DNA from: an uncultured Prochlorococcus sp.
Lineage (GTDB): Bacteria; Cyanobacteriota; Cyanobacteriia; PCC-6307; Cyanobiaceae
DNA length: 64,000 bases
NCBI GenBank assembly: GCA_902622625.1
Contig: CACNQS010000004.1
Span: 1 to 64,000 of the forward strand
Direction: 5' to 3'
A program made the position numbers and the translations under genes. Positions 53,964 through 64,000 of this stretch are shown one piece after another (within the stretch, counting starts at the first letter, position 1; each line of letters begins with the position of its first letter). The notes beneath the pieces are model-generated. The model saw nothing but the letters and a program-made list of their open reading frames with translations. It ran no database searches and was not told where the DNA came from.

Positions 53964-55415
53964 ATGAGAATTCTTCTTGCCGCTGCCGAATGTGCTCCAA
54001 TGATCAAAGTTGGAGGTATGGGAGATGTGGTCGGTTCGTTACCTCCATCTTTGATAAAACTTGGTCACGATGTAAGGGTAATAATTCCAGGATATGGAAA
54101 ATTGTGGAGTCTTTTAGAGATATCTAATGAACCAGTCTTTAGAGCAAATACAATGGGCACTGATTTCGCCGTCTATGAAGCAAAACATCCCATTCATAAT
54201 TATGTGATTTACCTAGTGGGTCATCCAACATTTGACTCTGACCAAATATACGGAGGCGAAAATGAGGATTGGCGTTTTACATTTTTTGCAAGTGCCACTG
54301 CAGAATTTGCCTGGAATTGTTGGAAACCTCAAGTTCTCCATTGCCATGATTGGCACACTGGCATGATTCCTGTGTGGATGCATCAGGACCCCGAAATTAG
54401 TACTGTCTTCACAATTCATAATTTAAAATACCAAGGACCTTGGAGATGGAAGCTTGAAAAAATGACTTGGTGTCCTTGGTATATGCATGGAGACCACACA
54501 ATGGCTGCGGCAATGTTGTACGCAGATAGGGTCAATGCTGTTTCTCCGACTTATGCAGATGAAATTAAAACCCATGAATATGGGGAAAGCCTCGAAGGAT
54601 TACTTAATTATATTTCAGGTAAATTAAGAGGAATTCTTAATGGCATAGATCTTGATGAATGGAATCCAGCCAAAGACTCAGTTTTACCTGCAAAATTTAG
54701 TATTAAGAATTTAGAAAATAGACTAGAAAATAAAAAAATTCTGCAGAGAGAAATGGGTCTCGAAGTTAATCCTAAAAAATATCTTTTAGGTATGGTCAGT
54801 AGGTTAGTTGATCAGAAAGGTGTTGACTTACTTCTACAAGTTTCAAGAAGACTTTTAGCATATACAGATTCGCAAATAGTTGTTTTAGGGACTGGGGATA
54901 GATATTTAGAGTCAGGATTATGGCAACTTGCATTAGATTACCCAGGAAGATTTTCTGTATTTCTTACTTATGATGATTCTTTATCAAGACTTATATACGG
55001 TGGTTCTGATGCATTTTTAATGCCAAGCAGGTTCGAACCTTGTGGCATCAGTCAATTACTTGCTATGAGATATGGTTCTATTCCAATAGTAAGGCGAGTA
55101 GGAGGTTTGGTTGACACAGTTTTACCTCATGATCCAGAAAATAATAGTGGCACTGGGTTTTGCTTCGATCGCTTTGAACCAATTGATTTCTATACATCTT
55201 TAGTAAGGTCTTGGGAGGCCTTTAGGCATAAAGATAGTTGGGAATTATTGCAAAAAAGAGCAATGAGCCAAGAGTTTAGTTGGCAAAGATCTGCTCTCGA
55301 ATACGAAATTATGTATAAAGATGTTTGTGGAATAAAAGAACCATCTCCTGATTTTGCTGAAGTTGAAAAATTTTCTTACGGACAATCGGCTGATCCATCT
55401 TTAAAAAAAGTATGA
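53964..55415 (+). CDS. glgA: Glycogen synthase
   Basis: [85 protein letters not shown]. Confidence 0.97.
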   Translation: MRILLAAAECAPMIKVGGMGDVVGSLPPSLIKLGHDVRVIIPGYGKLWSLLEISNEPVFRANTMGTDFAVYEAKHPIHNYVIYLVGHPTFDSDQIYGGENEDWRFTFFASATAEFAWNCWKPQVLHCHDWHTGMIPVWMHQDPEISTVFTIHNLKYQGPWRWKLEKMTWCPWYMHGDHTMAAAMLYADRVNAVSPTYADEIKTHEYGESLEGLLNYISGKLRGILNGIDLDEWNPAKDSVLPAKFSIKNLENRLENKKILQREMGLEVNPKKYLLGMVSRLVDQKGVDLLLQVSRRLLAYTDSQIVVLGTGDRYLESGLWQLALDYPGRFSVFLTYDDSLSRLIYGGSDAFLMPSRFEPCGISQLLAMRYGSIPIVRRVGGLVDTVLPHDPENNSGTGFCFDRFEPIDFYTSLVRSWEAFRHKDSWELLQKRAMSQEFSWQRSALEYEIMYKDVCGIKEPSPDFAEVEKFSYGQSADPSLKKV

Positions 55416-55426
55416 CTTAATTTTTA

Positions 55427-56800
55427 ATGGAATTCTCTTTATCAGAATTAAACAACGTTTTGGGGGATATTAAAAATCTGAGCGAGGAGAAAACAGATTT
55501 TTTAAATTTTAAAAATATAAGTATTGATAGTAGAACTTTATTAAAAAATGATCTTTTTATAGCTATAGAGGGTAAAAAGTTTGATGGACATAGTTTTCTT
55601 CCAAATGTTTTAGATAAAGGAGTTAAATCAGTAGTAATAAAAAAAGGTATGCAGAGATTACTTCCTAGTAATTTTCCTTATTGGGTTGTAAATGACACAT
55701 TAGAGGCATTTCAAAAATTAGCATTGCTAAAAAGAAAAAAATTAAATATCCCAATTGTTGCAATAACTGGTTCAGTGGGTAAAACAACAACAAAAGAAAT
55801 GATTGGTGGAGTTTTAAAAAAACTTGGAAGAATTAAACTATCTCATGAAAATTTCAATAATGAGATTGGAGTTGGTCTTACTATTCTTGCTACAGATATA
55901 GAGGATAAAGCTTGTGTTCTTGAGATGGGGATGAGAGGTCTTGGACAGATCGAGAATTTATCTAAATATAGTGAACCCAATATTGCAGTTATTACTAACA
56001 TTGGCACAGCTCATATTGGATTGTTAGGTTCAAAAAAAAATATTACTTATGCAAAGTGTGAAATTAGTAAGTATCTAAATCCCGAAGGAGTTGTAATAAT
56101 TCCAGCAAATGATCCATTCCTAGAAAAAACTTTAAAAGAAGTTTGGGAAGGTAGAGTTATTAAAGTAAAACTTCTAAATATAGAAAATAAAAAGGAGAAT
56201 TTCAAGAAAGATAATAATTTGCGGGGATTTTATAATCCCTCGAATAAAACAATTGTAATTGAAGAAAATATCTTTGAAATTTCACTTGAGGGATTTCATA
56301 ATGCTTCGAATTTCTTATTTGCTTATGCAGTTGCCAAAGAGCTAGGCATTAATTTTGCAAGTTTTAATAAATTTGATTTTGCAATTTTAGGTGGAAGGAA
56401 TAAAATTCTGAAATCATTAAAAACAACAATATATGATGAATCATATAATGCTTCGCCAGAGTCAGTAAAAGCATGTATTAAAAACCTACTGGAAAAACCG
56501 AGAAATAAATATTTCATATTTGGAAGTATGCAAGAATTAGGAGAAGAATCTGAAAAATATCATAAAGAAATATTCAACTTAATAAATAATTCAGATATAG
56601 AAAAGTGTTTATTTATTTGCGATAAAAAAAATGAAAAAATTTACACAAATTATCTTAAAGATAAGAAAAAATTTTTAGTTTTAAACAATATTAAAGATGT
56701 ACCTAAAGAGATAAACAAATCTACAAAAAAAGGAGATTCTATTCTTATAAAAGGGAGCAGATGTTGGCAACTTGAAAAAATTATTGAATTAATCAATTAG
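55427..56800 (+). CDS. murF: UDP-N-acetylmuramoyl-tripeptide--D-alanyl-D-alanine ligase
   Basis: VAITGSVGKTTTKEMI; LSHENFNNEIGVGLTIL; VLEMGMRGLGQIENL; DESYNASPESVKACI. Confidence 0.93.
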   Translation: MEFSLSELNNVLGDIKNLSEEKTDFLNFKNISIDSRTLLKNDLFIAIEGKKFDGHSFLPNVLDKGVKSVVIKKGMQRLLPSNFPYWVVNDTLEAFQKLALLKRKKLNIPIVAITGSVGKTTTKEMIGGVLKKLGRIKLSHENFNNEIGVGLTILATDIEDKACVLEMGMRGLGQIENLSKYSEPNIAVITNIGTAHIGLLGSKKNITYAKCEISKYLNPEGVVIIPANDPFLEKTLKEVWEGRVIKVKLLNIENKKENFKKDNNLRGFYNPSNKTIVIEENIFEISLEGFHNASNFLFAYAVAKELGINFASFNKFDFAILGGRNKILKSLKTTIYDESYNASPESVKACIKNLLEKPRNKYFIFGSMQELGEESEKYHKEIFNLINNSDIEKCLFICDKKNEKIYTNYLKDKKKFLVLNNIKDVPKEINKSTKKGDSILIKGSRCWQLEKIIELIN

Positions 56801-56801
56801 C

Positions 56802-58151
56802 TCAGGATTTCTTTCTTTCCCAATTTTCTATATTTACTTGCTTAGTTCTTGAGATTGCTAATGAATTATCTTTGGAGTCTTTTGTGATCACTGAACCAGC
56901 TCCTGTTGTAACTGATTCACCAAGATTTATTGGCGCTACAAAAACTGTATTTGCTCCAATGCTGGAATTTTTACCAATTTTTGTTTGATGTTTTTTCTGG
57001 CCATCAAAATTTGCAGTAATAGTACCTGCTCCAATATTTGTAGATCTTCCAATAATAGAATCGCCAATATAACTTAAATGGTTTACTTTAGATTCTTCCT
57101 CTAATTGACTATTTTTGATTTCAACAAAATTACCTATTTTGCTAAAGGAAGATATTTTGGAATTAGGTCTTATATGACTGTAAGGGCCAATTTTTATATC
57201 ATCCATTATCTGAGAAGCATAAACGGTAGAGTTTGAAATTTCACAATTTAATCCCACATTAGAATTTTCAATAAAAGTATTTGGTCCGATAATGCAATGA
57301 CTTTTTATTTTGGTATTTCCTCTTATATGTGTGTTAGCCTCTATAACTACATCCTGACCAATTTCAGCTTCTTCACTAATTGAACAACTTGCTTTATTTA
57401 TAAAAGTTACACCATTAAGCATATGCTTTTCTTTAATTAAATTCTGAATATTATCCTCGCATTCTGAAAGTTGAATTCTGTTATTAATTCCTTGTAGCTC
57501 TCCATTATCCTCTACCTCGAGGCTTAAGGAATTTTTTAGTAAAGATACTGTATCTGTTAAGTAAATCTCTTTTTGATTATTATTGCTTTGCAAAGTGTTA
57601 ATTATTTCTGATAATTTACACCAGTTAAAACAATAAATACCTGCATTTATCAATGGATTTTCTCTTTCTAGATCATCGCAATCTTTTTCTTCAACTATTC
57701 TCTCTATAAAATCCCCCTTCAAAAAAACTCTGCCATATCCATGAGGATTTGTTTTCTTTGCAGAAATTAAAGAAACATCAGCTTTTTTTGAATCGTGAAA
57801 ATATAAAAGTTTTTTAAGAGTACTAGGACTAATGAGTGGCACATCGCCGTTAAGTACCAAAAGGTTCCCTTCATGTCTTTTTACTTCTCTACAAAGTACC
57901 TGGATAGCATGCCCCGTTCCTGATTGAGGTTCTTGAATAACAACATGGATTTTTTTATCTTTTGGTATCGAATTTTGTACTTCTTTTGATTTGTGTCCAG
58001 TAATTACGAAAATTTGATCAGGTTTTAATTTGATACATGAATCAATTACTCTTTGTAGAAGACTTTTGCCAGAAATTTTGTGTAAAACTTTAGGCAATGA
58101 GCTTTCCATCCTAGTGCCCTTGCCTGCCGCTAATATTGCAACACTAAACAT
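56802..58151 (-). CDS. glmU: Bifunctional GlmU (UDP-GlcNAc pyrophosphorylase / GlcN-1-P acetyltransferase)
   Basis: [38 protein letters not shown]; left-handed beta-helix hexapeptides. Confidence 0.96.
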   Translation of the reverse strand: MFSVAILAAGKGTRMESSLPKVLHKISGKSLLQRVIDSCIKLKPDQIFVITGHKSKEVQNSIPKDKKIHVVIQEPQSGTGHAIQVLCREVKRHEGNLLVLNGDVPLISPSTLKKLLYFHDSKKADVSLISAKKTNPHGYGRVFLKGDFIERIVEEKDCDDLERENPLINAGIYCFNWCKLSEIINTLQSNNNQKEIYLTDTVSLLKNSLSLEVEDNGELQGINNRIQLSECEDNIQNLIKEKHMLNGVTFINKASCSISEEAEIGQDVVIEANTHIRGNTKIKSHCIIGPNTFIENSNVGLNCEISNSTVYASQIMDDIKIGPYSHIRPNSKISSFSKIGNFVEIKNSQLEEESKVNHLSYIGDSIIGRSTNIGAGTITANFDGQKKHQTKIGKNSSIGANTVFVAPINLGESVTTGAGSVITKDSKDNSLAISRTKQVNIENWERKKS

Positions 58152-58176
58152 GTTTATTTGAAATCCTTATTTAAAT

Positions 58177-59082
58177 CTAACTCTTTACGGATGACTTCGT
58201 CATTCCCCACTTCTCTCTCCATTTTTTTGTAGATAATAGATTTGAGAACAATTGCTCAGCTAATCTTCTTTTGATTATATCCTCTTTACTTGAGTTTAAA
58301 TCTTGATCTCTATATGGAATACTAGCTTTAGTCAAGAGATGTTCCTCTTCCATTGAAGATAACTTTTCAAAATTGAAATCAGGTTTAAATTTATTCTTAT
58401 CAAATTTTGATATTGCGACAGTTCCCTGACTCCAAAAAGTTCTGTTTTTAAAACTTGGCTTAATAGTAAAAATTTCTAATCCAAGATTTCTTAGAGTTTT
58501 TCTTACTGCCGCTGAAGAAGAATAAGTTATTAAATAACCCTGAGAATTAAGATTTTCTGTGACTTTAGATAAAAACTCAATTGTCCATACCTGTGGGCAT
58601 TTTTGAGGTGAAAAACCATCTAAATAAATCAGATCAAATTTAATAGATGAAGGAATATTTTTGATTTTTTCTCTAGCATCTCCCCACAAAACACTGCATT
58701 TAAAAAATTGATCCTCAAAGTAATCTTTACGATATAATGATTCAAGCACTGTTCTGACTTTTGGAGCCCATAATTTAAGGAAAGATTCATTTCTAAGCGA
58801 ATATTCAAGAGGCTTTTTATCAATCTCCAACGCATACAAATTTAAATACGATTTTTGTTTAATTAATTCATCTAATAAAGAAGCGGAATTGTATCCTAAA
58901 CCAAAGCATATATCCAGAACATTAAGAGATTTACCTTTAAATCTTTGCAAATTAGAGGTAGCTGTAAACTTTAACTTTGTTTCCTCCAATGCGCCCAATA
59001 AACTATGGAAGTTCTCTTGAAAAAACGCACTTCTCAAAGAGTAACTACCATCTTTAGTTAAAACTTGTATTAATTCAGACAA
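58177..59082 (-). CDS. MnmC-like SAM-dependent methyltransferase (single-domain)
   Basis: 301 aa; LTKDGSYSLRS...ENFHSLLGALEET; VLDICFGLGYNSASLL; FDLIYLDGFSPQKCPQVWTIEFLSKV. Confidence 0.83.
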   Translation of the reverse strand: MSELIQVLTKDGSYSLRSAFFQENFHSLLGALEETKLKFTATSNLQRFKGKSLNVLDICFGLGYNSASLLDELIKQKSYLNLYALEIDKKPLEYSLRNESFLKLWAPKVRTVLESLYRKDYFEDQFFKCSVLWGDAREKIKNIPSSIKFDLIYLDGFSPQKCPQVWTIEFLSKVTENLNSQGYLITYSSSAAVRKTLRNLGLEIFTIKPSFKNRTFWSQGTVAISKFDKNKFKPDFNFEKLSSMEEEHLLTKASIPYRDQDLNSSKEDIIKRRLAEQLFSNLLSTKKWREKWGMTKSSVKS

Positions 59083-59098
59083 AAACTTTTTAATTTAG

Positions 59099-60409
59099 TT
59101 AATTAGTTAGTTTGGCCAGCTCTTCCCAAAAAGTGGGATACGAGACGCTAGCTGCATCTGCTCTCATGATTTTTGAGGTACCTTTGGCTAGAAGTGAAGC
59201 AATAGCAAGACTCATCGCTACTCGATGATCTGTCTCACTGTCTACCTCCGCAGAGTGAAATTTTGATTGCCCATTAATAATTAATCCATCCTCTTTTTCT
59301 GTTATTTCTGCACCGAATTTTTGTAACTGTTGTGCCATTACTTTTAATCGATCTGTTTCCTTAACTCTTAATTCTTGTGCATCTTTAATTTCAGAAACTC
59401 CATTACAAAAACAGGCAGCCACGGTAAGGATAGGAATTTCATCTATAAGTTTTGGGAGAATATCTCCTTCAATAGTGAATGATCTTAAATTACTTGAAGT
59501 CTTTACTTTAATAGAACCAATAGGTTCACCTGCAATAGTCGATCTATCTAAAATCTCATAATTACACCCCATGGAATCCATTACCTTTAAAATTCCTGTT
59601 CTAGTGGGATTTAATCCGACATTCTGAATTAAAACCTCTGAATTTGGAACGATAGATGCAGCAATCATCCAAAAAGAAGCAGAGCTTATGTCTCCAGGAA
59701 TCAATATTCTCTGGCCAATTAGGTCGCTCCCTGACTTGATAACTACATTCCTTCCTAATTCTCCTCTGATACTGATGTTCGCTCCAAAAGCTTTTAGCAT
59801 TCTTTCAGTATGGTCTCTTGAAGATGCTGGTTCAATAACAGAAGTAGTTCCAGCGGCTTTGAGACCTGCCAATAAGATTGCTGATTTTACTTGAGCACTC
59901 GCTACAGGGGTTCCAATAACACATCCTTTTAGTTTATTCCCATCAATTGAGATTGGGGCTTTATTTCCTTTTTCTCTGCCAAAAATTTTGCCACCCATCA
60001 ATGATAATGGTTTGCCCACTCTCCCCATTGGCCTTTCATTAAGAGAAATGTCACCTGTTAAGATAAAATTCTTGCCTTCTTGTCCGGCAAGTAACCCCAT
60101 TAATAATCTCATGGTGGTTCCCGAATTCCCACAATTTAGAATTTCTTTGGGTTCTTTTAATCCATCAAGACCCATTCCTGAAATCGTAAAAGGCTCATTT
60201 TTTTTTATTTCTGGTATGTTTACCCCTAATTTTCTTAGACAATCAGCGGTTGAGAGTGGATCTTCAGAATGTAAAAACCCCTCAATAGTCGTCTCACCCT
60301 TAGCAATACTTCCTATTATTAAAGCTCTATGAGAAATAGATTTATCTCCAGGTACTTTTACTTTTCCTTTTAATTTGACTCCACCTTTTATTGTGCGGAT
60401 ATTATTCAT
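59099..60409 (-). CDS. aroA: 3-phosphoshikimate 1-carboxyvinyltransferase
   Basis: [46 protein letters not shown]. The track start is 60448; [10 protein letters not shown] at 60409 is a plausible start. Confidence 0.95.
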   Translation of the reverse strand: MNNIRTIKGGVKLKGKVKVPGDKSISHRALIIGSIAKGETTIEGFLHSEDPLSTADCLRKLGVNIPEIKKNEPFTISGMGLDGLKEPKEILNCGNSGTTMRLLMGLLAGQEGKNFILTGDISLNERPMGRVGKPLSLMGGKIFGREKGNKAPISIDGNKLKGCVIGTPVASAQVKSAILLAGLKAAGTTSVIEPASSRDHTERMLKAFGANISIRGELGRNVVIKSGSDLIGQRILIPGDISSASFWMIAASIVPNSEVLIQNVGLNPTRTGILKVMDSMGCNYEILDRSTIAGEPIGSIKVKTSSNLRSFTIEGDILPKLIDEIPILTVAACFCNGVSEIKDAQELRVKETDRLKVMAQQLQKFGAEITEKEDGLIINGQSKFHSAEVDSETDHRVAMSLAIASLLAKGTSKIMRADAASVSYPTFWEELAKLTN

Positions 60410-60543
60410 TTTCAAATTAAATACTTGATAAGATTTCTGTAAAAACAAATTAGTTATATATTATCAATAAGTTTGTTTTAAAAAAAAAATAATCAAATTA
60501 AGTAACTCTTTTCTATAATAAAATCAGAAAAAAGGATTTAATT

Positions 60544-61272
60544 ATTAATCTTACTTATTATCACGTTGCAAAGGATGTCCCAGAAATCAGTCCAGACGTT
60601 GCAGTGGTCATTGATGTTTTAAGAGCTACAACCACAATTTCTTGGGCTTTAAAAAATGGAGCTGATTCAATACAAGTTTTTGCAGATTTAGATTTATTAA
60701 AAAAATCTGCAATTAAGTGGCAAGCTGAAAAAAGACTAATGCTTGGAGAGAGAGGCGGAAAGAAGATTGAGGGCTTTGATTTAGGCAATTCTCCTTTATC
60801 AGTTACAAAAAAAGTTGTTAATGGTAAAAGACTATTTATGAGTACGACTAATGGGACTAAATCATTGCAAAAAGTTCAAAATGCTAAGCATTTATTTGCT
60901 ATGGGTCTCCCAAATAGGAGAGCAGTTGCCGAAAAAATCATTTCATTAAAAAGTGAAAATGTCTTAATACTTGGGAGTGGTTGGGAAGGCTCCTATTCAC
61001 TTGAGGATTCTTTAGCCGCTGGCGCTTTGGCCTCATACCTAAAACAGAACTGCAATTTCGAAATTAATATTCTTAATGACGAATTACAAGCTGCTTTAGC
61101 ACTTTGGGATTTTTGGAAAAATGATATTTTGAAATGTTTAAAAACAGCAACTCATGGCAAAAGATTGACAAGTCTTGGAGATTATGAGGATGATTTTAGA
61201 TGTTGTTCTGAACTTGATTGCTTAGAAATTGTTCCAGCACAAGTTGAAAGAGGTGTGATTCGTGCCTCATGA
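60544..61272 (+). CDS. comB: Probable 2-phosphosulfolactate phosphatase; apparent ATT start
   Basis: Reading (M)NLTYYHVAKDVPEISPDVAVVIDVLRATTTISWALKNGAD...; the ORF track begins only at the internal GTG at 60604. AAGGA at 60532-60536 lies 7 nt before ATT 60544. Confidence 0.82.
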   Translation: MNLTYYHVAKDVPEISPDVAVVIDVLRATTTISWALKNGADSIQVFADLDLLKKSAIKWQAEKRLMLGERGGKKIEGFDLGNSPLSVTKKVVNGKRLFMSTTNGTKSLQKVQNAKHLFAMGLPNRRAVAEKIISLKSENVLILGSGWEGSYSLEDSLAAGALASYLKQNCNFEINILNDELQAALALWDFWKNDILKCLKTATHGKRLTSLGDYEDDFRCCSELDCLEIVPAQVERGVIRAS

Positions 61273-61302
61273 TTTACGAATTGGTTCATTAGGAGTAAAG
61301 TC

Positions 61303-62133
61303 TTGACTGATTTTTTGGTTGCTGCATTGCAAATTACGAGTACTTCAAATGTTGATGCAAATTTTATTGAAGCAGAAGAACAGATTGAATTAGCTGCTAG
61401 AAGAGGTGCTGAGTTAATAGGATTGCCTGAGAATTTTGCTTTTTTAGGAGGAGATGATGAAAAACTTAGATTAGCTTCTGAGTTGTCAGAGAAGTGTGCA
61501 AATTTTCTAAAAACTATGTCACAAAGATATCAAGTATTTCTTTTAGGAGGAGGGTATCCTGTCCCCGCTGGTGATGATAGTCATACTTTTAATAGGTCAG
61601 CCTTATTTGGGAAAGATGGACAGATTTTGGCAAAATACGACAAGATTCATTTGTTTGATGTTGATTTGCCAGATGGAAATTTATACAAGGAATCAGCCAC
61701 TATTTTATCTGGGGCAGATTATCCACCTGTTGTAGATGTCCCAGGTTTATGCAAAATAGGATTGTCGATTTGTTACGACGTTAGATTTCCTGAACTTTAT
61801 AGATATTTGTCTTCGAATGGTGCAGAGCTAATTATGATTCCCGCAGCTTTTACAGCATTTACTGGAAAAGATCATTGGCAAATTCTTTTACAAGCAAGAG
61901 CAATTGAGAATACAGCATATGTAGTCGCTCCAGCTCAAACTGGGATTCATTACGGGAGAAGGCAAAGTCATGGCCATGCAATGGTAATTGACCCTTGGGG
62001 CACAGTTTTATCTGATGCCGGAAAAACTCAGGGAGCTGCAATAGCACCTGCTGATAAAGAAAGAGTAAAGAAAATTAGGGAGCAGATGCCAAGTCTTAAA
62101 CATAGAAAAAACAAATTGTTTTCAAACAAATGA
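61303..62133 (+). CDS. Nitrilase-superfamily carbon-nitrogen hydrolase (TTG start)
   Basis: 276 aa; GLPENFAFLGG, KYDKIHLFDVDLP, catalytic LSICYDVRFPELYR; AGGAG Shine-Dalgarno-like sequence upstream of TTG. Confidence 0.93.
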   Translation: MTDFLVAALQITSTSNVDANFIEAEEQIELAARRGAELIGLPENFAFLGGDDEKLRLASELSEKCANFLKTMSQRYQVFLLGGGYPVPAGDDSHTFNRSALFGKDGQILAKYDKIHLFDVDLPDGNLYKESATILSGADYPPVVDVPGLCKIGLSICYDVRFPELYRYLSSNGAELIMIPAAFTAFTGKDHWQILLQARAIENTAYVVAPAQTGIHYGRRQSHGHAMVIDPWGTVLSDAGKTQGAAIAPADKERVKKIREQMPSLKHRKNKLFSNK

Positions 62134-63215
62134 TAAAGTTTTTAGATAATAAACTTTTTCGCTATTTATCCGTTTTTTTATTTTTAAATTCTTCAATACT
62201 TCCAGTTAAATCTTCAAGTGCTCTTGCAGCATGGGCTATAAATACTAATGGGGTTTTAGAATTAAGAACTAAATCAAATACAAATTTAAAAGCATACTTT
62301 CAGAAGGCCAACCGAATATCGGGAGATAGATTTTGGGTGGATTTTCCGGGAGAATTAAAAAATCCCAGAACAATAAAAGGTAATGGCCCAATAAAAGAAA
62401 TTAGATTGGGTAAACCAGATAAGGGTAAAACAAGACTAGTAATTGAATTTAAGGAAGAGACTTATTTGAAACCTTTGACTTGGCAAATGGTTGGCTTAGA
62501 TCAAAATAGATGGAGAATTAAACTATTTAACCCAAAATATTCATTTAAAAAGATTGGTGAAGGTTTAGTTGAAAAGAAAAGAGGAAATATCAAAGCAAAT
62601 CAAAATTTAATTCATAAGAAGAAATACAATTATGTTTACTTGAAACTACCTGAGGTAAAACGAAACAAGTTTGAGGTTGTAATCGATCCAGGGCATGGCG
62701 GACCTGATCCAGGAGCAATAGGTATTGGTGGTATTAGAGAAACAGATGTTGTTCTAGAGGTTTCAAAAATAGTTAAAAATTTACTTTCTGAGAAAGGTAT
62801 CAAAGTAAGGTTGACTAGAACAAATGACGTTGATTTGGATTTGCCTCCAAGAGTTTCCATCGCTAATAATACGGATGCAGATATCTTTGTAAGTATTCAT
62901 GCAAATGCCTCAAGAGGTAAAAGAAGAGACATAAATGGATTGGAAACCTTTTATTACAGAGGGTGGAGAGGAAGGCTACTAGCAAAAAGAATTCAAAAAC
63001 AAATTTTAAGAGTTTCCCCTGGTAGTCCTGATCGAGGAGTTAAACAAGGTCGATTTTATGTAATTAAAAATACTAGGATGCCTGCAGTCCTCGTAGAAAT
63101 TGGATTTTTAACGGGAAGATTAGATGCAAGAAGATTAGAAAAAATAACCCACCGAAAAAGATTAGCCTATGCAATTGCAAAAGGCATCCTCGAATATCTA
63201 GATAAAGTAGGATGA
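62130..63215 (+). CDS. N-acetylmuramoyl-L-alanine amidase (AmiC-like, AMIN + Amidase_3)
   Basis: VVIDPGHGGPDPGAIGIGGIRETDVVLEVS; FVSIHANASRGKRRDINGLETFYY; overlaps nitrilase stop by 4 nt. Confidence 0.93.
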   Translation: MIKFLDNKLFRYLSVFLFLNSSILPVKSSSALAAWAINTNGVLELRTKSNTNLKAYFQKANRISGDRFWVDFPGELKNPRTIKGNGPIKEIRLGKPDKGKTRLVIEFKEETYLKPLTWQMVGLDQNRWRIKLFNPKYSFKKIGEGLVEKKRGNIKANQNLIHKKKYNYVYLKLPEVKRNKFEVVIDPGHGGPDPGAIGIGGIRETDVVLEVSKIVKNLLSEKGIKVRLTRTNDVDLDLPPRVSIANNTDADIFVSIHANASRGKRRDINGLETFYYRGWRGRLLAKRIQKQILRVSPGSPDRGVKQGRFYVIKNTRMPAVLVEIGFLTGRLDARRLEKITHRKRLAYAIAKGILEYLDKVG

Positions 63216-64000
63216 AACTTAAAATAGGTATATTTGATAGCGGAATAGGTGGTTTTACTATCCTTAATTCTTTACTAAAAACACGAAAAGATGTAGAAGT
63301 TTTTTATTTGGCGGATACAAAAAGAATTCCTTTTGGGGACAAAAATTCTAACGAGATAAGATTAATTGCAAAGGAGATTTGTACTTTTTTTGTTGATAAG
63401 AATTTGGACGCACTTTTAGTTGCTTGTAATACCACAAATGCTTGTGCCCTTGATATTCTAAAAGATAATTTAAAGGTCCCTTGTTTTGACCTTATAAACT
63501 CAGTATCGGAAATAGTTGATAAACAAATAATTGGTATCCTAGCGACACAAACAACTGTTCGATCATTGTATTACGAGAAAGCTATAATTGCTAAAAAAGA
63601 GAATTCGATAATATTTCAGAAAGAATGTCCAGAATTTGTATCAGAAATTGAAAAAGAAAAATTAAATTTTGACAAGTTAAATAGTCTTTCAGACTTATAC
63701 TTGAGACCATTATTAAACAAAAATATTGAAGAATTAATACTTGGATGTAGTCACTATCCTTTAATTTATGACTTTTTAAGAAAGAAATTAGATTCAAAAA
63801 TAAAAATTATTGATCCATCAGTCGCATTAATAAAAAAATTTAATGAATCTTTTGCTATCCCAAAAACTTACCGCTACGAGAGTATTTCTTTCGAAAATGT
63901 AAAATTTTTTGTTACTTCAGAAAAAGATGAGTTTTCCAATAAAGTAAAATTTTGGCTTGGAATTAATAAAGAAATTAGGTTAGTTAACCTCCGAAGTAAT
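63212..64000 (+). CDS. murI: Glutamate racemase (3' end at or beyond window edge)
   Basis: ATG at 63212; KLKIGIFDSGIGGFTILNSL, LLVACNTTNACALDIL, ELILGCSHYPLIYDFL; frame open to base 64000. Confidence 0.93.
   Translation, partial: MKLKIGIFDSGIGGFTILNSLLKTRKDVEVFYLADTKRIPFGDKNSNEIRLIAKEICTFFVDKNLDALLVACNTTNACALDILKDNLKVPCFDLINSVSEIVDKQIIGILATQTTVRSLYYEKAIIAKKENSIIFQKECPEFVSEIEKEKLNFDKLNSLSDLYLRPLLNKNIEELILGCSHYPLIYDFLRKKLDSKIKIIDPSVALIKKFNESFAIPKTYRYESISFENVKFFVTSEKDEFSNKVKFWLGINKEIRLVNLRSN

Noticed and set aside
59988-60332. 114 aa + strand ORF opposite aroA
   Set aside because: Antisense to conserved aroA motifs; no independent support.
1-64000. CRISPR arrays, transposases, prophage or integrase genes
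   Set aside because: Looked for repeats with regular spacers, transposase/integrase motifs and phage structural genes; none recognised.

Overview
This is a contiguous, very AT-rich, gene-dense cyanobacterial chromosome segment. It looks like Prochlorococcus, probably a high-light clade (inferred from the alpha-carboxysome cso genes, compact layout and gene set; strain not determined). The window opens in the 3' end of the alpha-carboxysome operon (csoSCA-csoS4A-csoS4B and an acRAF-like gene) and ends inside murI. In between are mostly housekeeping genes: hisG, dnaA, gor, pyrC, ndhL, trpA, a group 2-type sigma factor, hisIE, clpB, petE, hemE, glgB, tamB-like, proA, folB, prlC, ndhD, thrB, glk, thrS, trpS, a Zn/Mn-type ABC transporter, lepB, menD, menB, glgA, murF, glmU, mnmC-like, aroA, comB, a nitrilase-family gene and an amidase. 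One tRNA-Leu(UAA) is present. I saw no CRISPR array, transposon, prophage or clear genomic island. The observations most worth a second look are: a comB gene that appears to need an ATT start codon; a QueD/PTPS-family protein with HGY in place of the zinc-binding HGH motif; a small Arg/Gly-rich protein at the head of the trpS-thrS-glk-thrB gene run; a five-gene cluster linking DUF697 and DUF4336 proteins to a metal ABC transporter; and a paired TIGR04282/TIGR04283 glycosyltransferase unit with no arsenosugar genes in the window. I found no convincing large undescribed system.
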